From Ooceraea biroi (Eukaryota > Arthropoda > Insecta > Hymenoptera > Formicidae): a stretch of 64,000 nt of DNA. Positions 57,317-64,000 of this stretch are shown piece by piece. The position numbers and the translations under genes were made by a program. Location of the stretch: NCBI RefSeq assembly GCF_003672135.1, contig NC_039508.1, positions 16,999,945 to 17,063,944 of the forward strand. The letters are read 5' to 3'. The stretch's first letter is position 1. Every line of letters starts with the position of its first letter. The notes under the pieces were generated by a model. It saw nothing but the letters and a program-made list of their open reading frames with translations, did no database searches and had not been told where the DNA came from.

Positions 57317-57649
57317 CAGGGTTGTAGACCGAATCGAACCGTTGAAGTTTATCCGTTCCGAGAGAACGGATCAAAATTTGAATTATAAAATCGTTCTGAT
57401 CCGGAGCGAACCGTTTTTGATTATATTGTGAAACGCTCCGGTACCGAACCGGAGCACAAAAAACCGGTTTTGGAGCGGTTTCTTTATTTAAAAAGGAGTT
57501 AATTAAAACAGACAAATATAATAAATAAATAAATATACATATGTATATATATATAAAGTATTCAGATTAATGGATCACCTTCCGCTGTCAATAACCTTGA
57601 CATATATTATCATTAGTATCCTCCCTAAGTAAAATGCAACAAGTTTTAG
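57317..57649. repeat. hAT long terminal inverted repeat, left arm
   Basis: From the terminal CAGGGTTGTA inward, this arm is matched, inverted and imperfectly, by 62,690-63,167. The match lasts to AATGCAACAAGTTTTAG at its inner edge. It contains GCTCCGG/CCGGAGC motifs, including a palindrome with a short spacer at 57,435-57,455 that is conserved in the other arm. Such subterminal motifs are candidate transposase-binding sites; this is inference from position and repetition. Confidence 0.88.
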
Positions 57650-57909
57650 TCGGCGCTCATTGTTCACGAAAAAGTTATTTACAAAAAAGATTAACGAATC
57701 GAAAAAACATTTATTTAATGTGCGTAGCAACTAGGAAGCGTTGTCATAGGAATACAATCTTGTGTTTATAATAAAATAGAACACTATTATTTTGATCGTC
57801 ATCCTTCACTTTTCGCTGCTTCATTTCCATGCTGCGTATTTTCTGAGTATTATATTTATAATATTTAATAATAGTATATAGTTACGTGGATTTGTAATCT
57901 GCAATTAAT

Positions 57910-58475
57910 ATGGACGACACTAACACAGAAATTTCAAGCGACGAATGTACTCGACCTGCAAATTTTGTAGGCACTTATTTTGACTACAATGAGGAAACTC
58001 GTCGATCCAAATGTAAAATTGCTGGATGCTCTACAAGTATGCAGGTAAAATTAATTTCTATTTGTTATTGAATTGTAGTAACGTTTTAATTACTTTATTA
58101 GTATAAATCAAACATATATTTATATATAAATTAAAAGAAAAAGTTCGAATTTCCTAATTTATAATAAACTTTTTAGATTAACATTATTTTATTAAAATTT
58201 TTAAATAACTTTTTTTATCTTTCGCTAGCGTACATTTAATTATTAGTAGATAAAATTAAAATCAATTTTATTAAATTATTTAACGTAAATTAACGATTTT
58301 TCAACGATTTATATAATGTATTTAACTTAGGGAAAGCATACTGCAAATTTAGAAAGGCATATTATGCGCAAGCATGCTATCGAGGCAGAAATAATAACTA
58401 GCGAACGAATAAAGCTTCAAAGAGCGCGTGATCGAAAACGCAAGAATATGCATGATTCCAAATTGGATCTTTCAA
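57910..58475 (+). pseudogene. hAT transposase exons 1-2: BED zinc finger
   Basis: Exon 1 (57,910-58,044) starts at an ATG and encodes 45 codons ending in CKIAGCSTSMQ, then a GTAAAA donor. Exon 2 follows a TTTAACTTAG acceptor (58,331-58,475) and opens GKHTANLERHIMRKH. Joined, they give the Cx4C … Hx4H spacing of a BED-type zinc finger, the DNA-binding domain found in many hAT transposases. The exon 2 donor is GTACGT. Joining exons 1 and 2, and exon 2 to exon 3 through a split serine codon, keeps the frame. That supports real introns in an originally working gene. Nothing is broken in this part. Confidence 0.88.
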
Positions 58476-58762
58476 GTACGTATGCAAAACTAAATTTTTA
58501 ATTTATATAAATTTTAAAAGATGATAGAGGCATAGAATAACGTGTTCGAATATGAATCAAAGTTTATAAAAATGTTTCTTAAAACTACTGTCCTACCTAT
58601 AATCTGTATTTTGCATTAAATTATTGTATTAAGAGATATTTATAATCATTTTGCTAGTCTGTAAAACTGTGTGTTTATTTTAATATTTCAAACTAAAAAA
58701 TTTTGTGAGTCATTATTGAAAATCAAAACATATACGTATACGTATATATACGTATTTTACAG

Positions 58763-58906
58763 GTAGTAACTCGTCTTTGTCACTAACATCTATCGAGAAA
58801 GCTTCAACCAATCCAAAAAGAAGGAAAGCTTCCTCCGTGTCCGTTGAAATCAATTATAATGAAATAATCGACGCTTGTCTCGAAATGACTACTGTCAATG
58901 GTCGAA
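58763..58906 (+). pseudogene. hAT transposase exon 3: linker
   Basis: After a TATTTTACAG acceptor, this exon encodes a Ser/Thr-rich then basic stretch (NPKRRKAS) and reaches IIDACLEMTTVNGR. That last motif sits just before the catalytic core in hAT transposases. The frame stays open to 59,034 but the residues after NGR no longer resemble the family. I place the exon end at a GTATAA donor (58,907) as the most economical choice; see the next entry for the alternative. Confidence 0.7.
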
Positions 58907-59517
58907 GTATAAATATCAAGAGACATGGTAATGTCTCGCGCCAAGTATACGCGCAGCGAGACCGCACCGTGACTCTTTTACGCGAAGCGATGCTTTCGCA
59001 GACACTCAGATTATTAGATCTCAATAACCGCTGAACGGATCAAGTTCAGAGTAGGCTCAATGGATAGCTTGGGGTCGAATTATGTAATAAAAGTGTTTTC
59101 ATTTTTCTTCTACGTGCCCTACGAGCGGAGATATGGCGATGCAAAGTCTGAAATTGGAAAATTTCATTTAAGAAACGTCGTCGTCATCATCATCAAATGT
59201 ACAGTCCGTTCTTTTTTGTCGAGATGGCAGCAGCTCCATTTATACCGACCGGCGGAGATGCTGTTGGTATATCTGTGTGACTCACACATAACAATCATAT
59301 GTAGAGACTCTACATTAGAATTGAGATATCGAGAATCTGATTGCGCTGACTTTTTGACAATCGTTTGTAGTTTCGTTTTGTTTGTAGTTGAACTGTTCAA
59401 AAGGTATTAATTAACATTTGTTTAAATGAAAAATAGCTACCTTTGCCATTTGTTAAGATATCGCGAATCCGCTTGTACTGTCTTTTTTAAAATCGTTTCT
59501 AGTTGTTTCATTTGTAG
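58907..59517 (+). other. Third intron of the hAT gene, or an insertion within it
   Basis: This 611-bp segment separates the linker motif from IIDDSDFKRIL, which should follow within a few residues. It can be read as an intron: GTATAA donor, TTTCATTTGTAG acceptor, frame preserved (but adding about five residues). It can also be read as an insertion into a continuous exon, because I-N-I is encoded at both edges and the direct join fits the family spacing better. Its first part is GC-richer than the surrounding hAT sequence, and its 3' part holds a diverged direct duplication (59,323-59,418 and 59,457-59,545). No clear inverted repeats or target duplication were found. Confidence 0.55.
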
Positions 59518-59545
59518 TTGAATTGTCAAAAGTTATTAACATTAT
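59323..59545 (+). repeat. Diverged ~90-bp direct duplication within the hAT gene
   Basis: Copies at 59,323-59,418 and 59,457-59,545 both run from AGATATCG through ATCGTTT, TTTGTAGTTGAA and TCAAAAG to ATTAA(C). They are separated by about 38 bp and differ by many substitutions and small indels. The second copy contains the putative splice acceptor and the first residues of the catalytic core. The first copy carries an equivalent unused TTTGTAG. Confidence 0.75.
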
Positions 59546-59802
59546 TGATGACAGTGATTTTAAACGTATTCTCGATCCAGTATTGAATGGCCTTAGTAAA
59601 GATAGACCTAAAATTGTTATAAATCGCGAAATTATTAAACGTCAAATTACTACTGAAGCTCAAAAAATTCGTGAGGAAATACTCCAAGACGTCAAAAGCC
59701 ATTTAATTTGTATTAAAATAGACAATGCGACTCGATTAGATAGGTCATTAATGGGTATAAATATTCAGTACTGTAAGGAAGGCAAGCTTATCATACATAA
59801 TA
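59518..59802 (+). pseudogene. hAT transposase core, N-terminal part (first catalytic Asp)
   Basis: The frame reads IIDDSDFKRILDPVLNGLSK and later LICIKIDNATRLDRSLMGIN. The aspartate in KIDNAT fits the first catalytic position of the hAT RNase H-like fold. The frame is cut at HNI by the mariner (TA at 59,801-59,802). Confidence 0.85.
59801..59802. repeat. Mariner TA target duplication, left
   Basis: TA before the mariner terminus, matched by TA at 61,088-61,089, as expected of Tc1/mariner insertion. Confidence 0.9.
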
Positions 59803-59985
59803 TTAGGTTGTTCATTAAGTTCTGCGGTTTTCTTGATAGATAGCGTTTGTCCATTGAAAAAGATAGCATGCATCGCCTGAACCGCGGATTGCCGCATACT
59901 CCGTGACAGGTTAGACATCGCTTGACATTTCGCCAGAGTCTTTGTTGTGTTTTGACGTGTTATGTGTACGCGCTATTCATTGAAA

Positions 59986-61013
59986 ATGGAGGATCAAAAG
60001 GTGCATTTTCGGCACATTTTGCTATTTTTCTTCGCAAAGGAGTAAAAGCGACGGACGCACAACGTGAGATATGTGGCGTGTACGGGGACTCGGCCATAAG
60101 CGCTGACACTTGTCAGCGTTGGTTTGCGCGCTTTCGTTCCAGAGATGTGAACGTCTTCGATGCTGCTCGCTCCGGTCGTCCATCCACCACTGACGACGAC
60201 CAAATCGTGGCCGCAATCAAAGCAGACCGACACCTGACGACGCGAGAGATCGCGGAGCGCTTCGACATCGCCCATACAACGGTTGCGCAGCGATTAAAAC
60301 GGCTTGGGATGTCGAAAAAAACAGATGTTTGGGTCCCTCACGAGCTTACCGAAAAGAACATTTTGGACCGCGTCATGATCTGTGAATCCCTGCTGAAATG
60401 GAACTCGCTGGAGGCCTTTCTCAAACGGGTGGTCACGGGAGATGAAAAATGGGTGGTATATAACAACATTCGACGCAAGCGGTCATGGTGCGGTCCGGGT
60501 GAGTCGTCACAATCGGTTGCCAAAGCGGATTTGCATCCGAAGAAAGTGATGCTGAGTGTATGGTGGGATTGGCGAGGCGTCCTGTACTTCGAGCTGCTTC
60601 CGCGCGGTCAGACCATCGACGCCGAGAAGCATTGCGCTCAGTTAGAAAAATTGAAGCAGGCAGTGGCGGAGAAGCGGCCGGAATTGGCGAACAGGAAGGG
60701 CGTTGTCTTCCACCACGACAACGCCAAACCACACACTGCTTTGGTGACCAAGAAGAAGTTGAAGTGCTTTGGCTGGGAAGTCATGCAGCACCCACCGTAC
60801 TCCCCAGACCTTGCGCCGTCGGATTACCATCTGTTCCGGTCACTCCAAAACAATCTCGACGGGCAGCGCTTTAATTCAGTGGACGATATTCAAACGTACT
60901 TGAAGGACTTTTTCGCGCAGAAGTCGCGTGACTTCTACAAACGCGGCATTATATCCCTTCCAGAACGTTGGCAGAAGGTGGTCGATCAAGATGAACAATA
61001 CATTCTAGATTGA
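59986..61013 (+). pseudogene. Mariner transposase, full length but with one N-terminal frameshift
   Basis: This enzyme cuts and inserts mariner DNA. The natural start is the ATG at 59,986 (MEDQKVHFRHILLFFF), a typical mariner N terminus. That frame stops at 60,043. The rest (RKGVKATDAQ… from 60,033) lies in the next phase, so one base is missing in the pyrimidine run 60,025-60,033. With it the protein would be about 342 residues, the usual family length. Downstream it is intact: helix-turn-helix region with AHTTVAQRLKRLGM, linker WVPHEL, first Asp in VTGDEKW, second in HHDNAKPH, third in YSPDLAPSDYHLF. The last two Asp are separated by 34 residues (DD34D). The only start for the long downstream frame would be a non-ATG codon at 59,922, not credible in an animal. 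AATAAA at 61,013-61,018 overlaps the stop codon. Confidence 0.93.
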
Positions 61014-61018
61014 ATAAA
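61013..61018 (+). terminator. Mariner polyadenylation signal
   Basis: AATAAA begins at the last base of the TGA stop codon (61,011-61,013), within the element and before its 3' inverted repeat. Position and match to the canonical hexamer make it the likely poly(A) signal. Confidence 0.6.
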
Positions 61019-61087
61019 TGTGTAAGTACAATAGATTTATGTTTTAATTTAGGGCAAAAAAACCGCAGAACTTAATGAACAACCTAA

Positions 61088-61089
61088 TA
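61088..61089. repeat. Mariner TA target duplication, right
   Basis: TA directly after the mariner 3' terminus, the partner of 59,801-59,802. Confidence 0.9.
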
Positions 61090-61092
61090 TAT

Positions 61093-61771
61093 GTACGAAA
61101 GTTAGACTGTACGCATACGGCTGAAAATTTGAAAGCAGAAATTATAGCTGAGCTTGACAAATGTGGGATTTCTAAAAATATGATTTATTGTGTGACGACT
61201 GATAATGCGGTCAATATGTTAAAAACGATTAAATTACTATTGTAAATAACGATGTATCCTCGATGATGCGTGCACAGAGTGAAACAAATGGAACTGACGA
61301 TGAAGAAATGAATGGAAGCATGGACAGTAGTGACGAGAATAATGAAGAAGAAGGAAGTGAAACTGATAAGGATACTTCGAAAGAAAAAGAATCAAACAAA
61401 TCGATAGAGAATGATTTGTTATCTGTAACGTTTGATAATTTGCCGAGTAAATTTTCGTCTGAAGGTGTATTTGGGCAAAGATGTGTGGCACATACTTTGC
61501 AGCTTGCAGTCGAAGATGCTATTGAAAAAGATAACATAAGTGAATTATTAACGAGAGCAAGAAGCCTCGTTAAAAAACTTCGCACGCCAACAAATTCAGG
61601 TATTTTAGCTGCGATCGGAAGAAGAAAACCTACACTCGACTGCCCGACACGTTGGCATTCAATGTATGACATGATTTCAAGTTTGTTGACTTTCAGACTT
61701 ATGCCTGATCAAATTTTATCAGTGAATAAGAAAACTAAATTATCAAATCTGTCAAAAAATGATTATGATAA
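61093..61771 (+). pseudogene. hAT transposase core, second part (second catalytic Asp)
   Basis: The first phase reads RKLDCTHTAENLKAEIIAE and then YCVTTDNAVNMLKT, where the Asp of TTDN fits the second catalytic position. It stops at TAA 61,243-61,245. A neighbouring phase takes over at about 61,246 and runs through an acidic Ser/Glu-rich linker (about 61,263-61,430) to RCVAHTLQLAVEDA, IGRRKPTLDCPTRWHSMYDM and KNDYDKL at about 61,771. The motif order agrees with hAT transposases. The phase change is a one- or two-base indel near 61,233-61,245. Confidence 0.85.
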
Positions 61772-61781
61772 ATTATGATAA
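61762..61781 (+). repeat. 10-bp tandem duplication that shifts the hAT frame
   Basis: ATTATGATAA occurs twice in a row (61,762-61,771 and 61,772-61,781). With one copy, the frame would run on from DYDKL into QLIVDTLKPAK, the expected continuation. With two, it ends at TGA within the second copy. Confidence 0.9.
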
Positions 61782-62525
61782 ATTACAGTTGATAGTTGAC
61801 ACCTTAAAACCAGCAAAAGTTACCACGAAAAAATTACAGGCAGAGCAACTTCAAATTGGCGATTTCATACAAGCGTGGTTAATGTGTAAACACAATACAA
61901 AAACTATCAATAGTTCATTAGCAAAGGCACTGGTCACTGCCATGCAGGAGCGAGAGGTGAAACTGATGGAGAGTCCAGCTTTGCTGTGTGCAATTTATTT
62001 AGATATCAGGTGGCAAATTTTGCTTTCTGAGACGCAGAGAGAAGTTGCAATAACCCATCTCGTTTCTGTATGGCAGCGGTTACAAGCTTTGAAAATGACT
62101 CAGATTAATACGCAACCTAGCGCATGCGATGATGATGCGCTTAGATCAAAGAGCAGAGAAAACATTGAAGACCCTCTAGAGTTAATGTTTGTTAGAAAAA
62201 GAAAATTCGCGACAGAGCAAGCATATGAAAACTAACAAATCTGACATTAAACACCTTCTTATTAACTTTGGAGATGAAGAAAGAATTAAATACGAGGAAG
62301 ATATACTTCTTTACTGGGAGAAAAAGAAAGTGACTTGCCCCGAACTTTATGAGCTCGCAATAACTGTTAGCACTGCCAGTAACGCAAGTGAGCGTTGAGA
62401 GGTTATTTTCTAATTTGAAATTTATTTTAAATTATTTGAAAAACAAAATGTCATCTACTCTTCTGAATGACATTTTGCTAGTTCGATGCAATCGTATTTT
62501 TGGTTCTAATAAAAAAAAGTTGTAA
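61782..62525 (+). pseudogene. hAT transposase C-terminal region and dimerisation domain
   Basis: This part reads LQLIVDTLKPAKVTTKKLQ through YLDIRWQILL and MFVRKRKF to a stop at 62,233-62,235. A second phase gives LLINFGDEERIKYEEDILLY and CPELYELAI. A third, from about 62,364, gives LLALPVTQVSVERLFSNLKF and ends at TAA 62,523-62,525. The SVERLFS block is the conserved dimerisation motif of hAT transposases. Two small frame changes (62,220-62,235 and 62,361-62,370) separate the phases. Confidence 0.85.
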
Positions 62526-62543
62526 AAAAGAAGCAAATTACGA

Positions 62544-62549
62544 AATAAA
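62544..62549 (+). terminator. Possible hAT polyadenylation signal
   Basis: AATAAA occurs 19 bp after the predicted transposase stop codon. In AT-rich sequence this hexamer is common, so position is the main support. Confidence 0.4.
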
Positions 62550-62689
62550 TTGCGAAATTAGATTTTATTTGTTTACGTTTTATCTTATTGTATAGCGCTC
62601 ATGCGACAATTTGTTAACACCCTGTATTATATATATTATTCAATTTCTTTGCATATTAAAAAAATGGTTGCATATAAAAACCCGAAAAA

Positions 62690-63167
62690 CTAAAACTTGT
62701 TGCATTTTACTTAGGGAAGATACTACTGATAATATATGTCAAGATTAATGATATCGGAGGGTGGTCCATTAATCTGAATACTTTATATATATATATATAT
62801 ATAAAGTATATATATATATACACACACACATATATATATATGTGTGTGTATATATATATATATATATACACATATATATATTTATTTATTTATTATATTT
62901 GTCTGTTTTAATTAACTCCTTTTTAAATAAAGAAACCGCTCCAAAACCGGTTTTTTATGCTCCGGTTCGGTACCGGAGCGTTTTACAATATAATCAAAAA
63001 CGGTTCGCTCCGGATCGGAGCGATTTTATAAAACAAACGGTTCGGTTTACAATACTGTTCCAAATAATTTACTCCATAAATTCATCCGGTTTTCGGAGTG
63101 GTTTTTGAACTCAAACCGGTTCAAAAACGCTCCAAAGAACGTATTTTTGCTCCGGTTTACAACCCTG
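62690..63167. repeat. hAT long terminal inverted repeat, right arm
   Basis: The inverted partner of 57,317-57,649. It is longer because of an expanded TA/CA microsatellite (62,783-62,885) and about 100 bp of extra sequence near the terminus (63,060-63,150). The conserved palindromic GCTCCGG…CCGGAGC motif is at 62,959-62,979. Because of the inversion, both arms show the same spurious short peptide (…NSFLNKETAPKPVF…) on opposite strands; I do not regard it as a gene. Confidence 0.88.
62783..62885. repeat. TA/CA microsatellite inside hAT right arm
   Basis: Long alternating TA runs interrupted by CACACA and TGTGTG blocks. The left arm has only a short TA run at the same relative place, so the repeat expanded after insertion or in the parent copy. 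Confidence 0.92.
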
Positions 63168-63175
63168 CTATAAAG
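63168..63175. repeat. hAT target-site duplication, right
   Basis: CTATAAAG directly after the hAT terminus, identical to 57,309-57,316. Confidence 0.95.
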
Positions 63176-64000
63176 ACATTTATGCTAAGAGTTTCCAGTT
63201 TTCTGGATTCACCCGGTATATGCTGAGGATCCGCGCTGCGGATCCATCTCGGGAATTCCGGACACGTAAAAGTCGGGACCCGAAGGGGTTACCGCGAATA
63301 TGTATGCGGCCGATGATCGTGTACGTTGAATCGCGGAATACGTACGCATTATCCGCGTAAGCTCTAACACGCCGATTGTAGCTTATGATATTACGCGATC
63401 CGCCGTTCACGTCGTAACGTAAATTGCTACATCGATACATTTTCTTCCGGATTTGCGTGCCCGCCGGTTGGTCCCTCGCGCTGGTCGGTCGAACGTGCTT
63501 TATCATTTCGTTAATTGCAATCGTGCCGATCGCGCAATGCCGCGGGATTAGGTCGCGCTTTTTAATGAAGACATGTCGACCTTTCACCGCTCAGTTACTC
63601 ATCCATGTTTCCATCACGGCGGTATCTATATTTATAGATGCACGTTAATCGTTAGTTGATAATGCGGAAAAGTTTAAGAGTTGGTATTGAGACGTTAGAG
63701 GTAATAGTAAGATGTATAATAATTATAATCAACTAACTCTCAACTTTCTCGAAAATTATGACTTGGGATAATATCTATATCTGTATTGCTTGCGAGTGCA
63801 GGATAATTGATGTAAAATAAAATAAATGCTTCGATAAAAATTCGATGCCGTCAGAATAGTATGATGTTATAACTGGAAGGTTACATAAGTTTCTACAATT
63901 TATTGCCTGATAAATTAAATATCGTGCAAATTAATGTAAATAAGTGAGATTTAATAAAATTTAATAAATCAAATAAAAAAAGAATTGCGTAATTATCGCG
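63176..64000. other. No supportable gene; non-coding background
   Basis: No gene recognised. A 135-codon minus-strand frame (63,180-63,587) begins near the hAT border and has no domain; a plus-strand frame lies opposite. The last 350 bp are AT-rich. Confidence 0.6.

Larger units (their letters stand above)
59803..61087 (+). mobile_element. Mariner transposon, 1,285 bp, near-intact
   Basis: The termini are perfect 29-bp inverted repeats starting TTAGGTTGTTCATTAAGTTC (59,803-59,831 and 61,059-61,087), flanked by TA duplications. Length is normal for mariner (about 1.3 kb). It encodes a single transposase on the plus strand with the DD34D signature. Identical arms suggest a recent insertion. 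It interrupts the hAT transposase coding sequence and is therefore younger than the hAT insertion. The subfamily is not determined. Confidence 0.97.
57910..62525 (+). pseudogene. hAT transposase gene, decayed, interrupted by mariner
   Basis: This gene would encode the enzyme that excises and inserts the hAT element. In order it shows a BED zinc finger split over two exons (57,910-58,475), a basic linker exon (58,763-58,906), the first part of the RNase H-like core (59,518-59,802) and the second part (61,093-61,771), with motifs TTDNAVNM, RCVAHTLQLAVEDA and CPTRWHSMYDM. The C-terminal part follows (61,782-62,525), ending with the dimerisation motif SVERLFSNLKF. Lesions seen are the nested mariner, a frame change at the mariner site that persists if the mariner is removed, a frame change with a TAA at 61,243, a 10-bp duplication at 61,762-61,781, and frame changes near 62,220-62,235 and 62,361-62,370. 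A likely polyadenylation signal AATAAA is at 62,544-62,549. The copy cannot make a functional enzyme. Confidence 0.92.
57317..63167 (+). mobile_element. hAT DNA transposon, 5,851 bp, degenerate, carrying a nested mariner
   Basis: The element starts CAGGGTTGTAGACCG and ends CGGTTTACAACCCTG, inverted repeats with one mismatch in 15. It is flanked by a perfect 8-bp duplication. It encodes a BED-finger hAT transposase on the plus strand (57,910-62,525), now broken. About 1.29 kb of its length is the mariner at 59,803-61,087. The long imperfect inverted repeats reach inward to about 57,649 and 62,690. The target duplication is intact although the gene has decayed, so no later rearrangement has affected the borders. 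Assignment to the hAT superfamily rests on target-duplication length, termini and protein motifs together. The exact hAT family is not determined. Confidence 0.95.

Noticed and set aside
57309..57515. Minus-strand short peptide matching one at 62,842-63,108 on the plus strand
   Set aside because: The match is explained by the hAT long inverted repeats; it is the same non-coding arm read twice.
59922..61013. Mariner transposase as an intact 363-residue protein
   Set aside because: That reading starts at a TTG codon and its first ~35 residues are unlike mariner. The real ATG at 59,986 is in another phase, so I call the gene frameshifted.

Overview
The window looks like a piece of an arthropod nuclear genome, most likely an insect. 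A hymenopteran such as an ant is plausible but not proven. The reasons are very low gene density, abundant CpG, many microsatellites, a mariner (Tc1/mariner, DD34D) transposon, and an intron-containing hAT transposon with a BED zinc finger. No operons, bacterial-style genes, rRNA genes or CRISPR arrays were seen, and no tRNA or known microRNA could be recognised by eye.

Layout. About 57 kb (1-57,308) carries no coding region that I can support. The open frames there are at most 211 codons, overlap on both strands, have no recognisable domain, and sit mostly in GC-rich stretches where stop codons are rare. Inside this background are: a 193-bp mariner-type MITE that folds into one long hairpin (7,562-7,754); short tandem and dispersed repeats (3,225-3,279; 29,384-29,430 with 30,604-30,648; a ~100-bp-period array at 40,732-41,029); several CT/GA, TA/CA, CGCT and GAC simple repeats; and a 125-bp segment present twice in direct orientation (44,466-44,590 and 45,320-45,444) at 97.6% identity, whose nature I could not identify.

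The well-supported content is at the right end. A 5,851-bp hAT element (57,317-63,167) is flanked by a perfect 8-bp target duplication CTATAAAG and has long imperfect terminal inverted repeats. Its transposase gene (BED finger exons, RNase H-like core, C-terminal dimerisation region) is recognisable but broken by several frameshifts, one of them a 10-bp tandem duplication. A 1,285-bp mariner (59,803-61,087) with perfect 29-bp inverted repeats and a TA target duplication sits inside the hAT coding region, between its first and second catalytic aspartates. The mariner transposase keeps the full DD34D core but has a 1-nt deletion near its N terminus, so neither element looks able to make its own full transposase from this copy.

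The order of events is hAT insertion, then mariner insertion. The mariner is the younger by TIR identity. No host gene could be linked to any of these elements.
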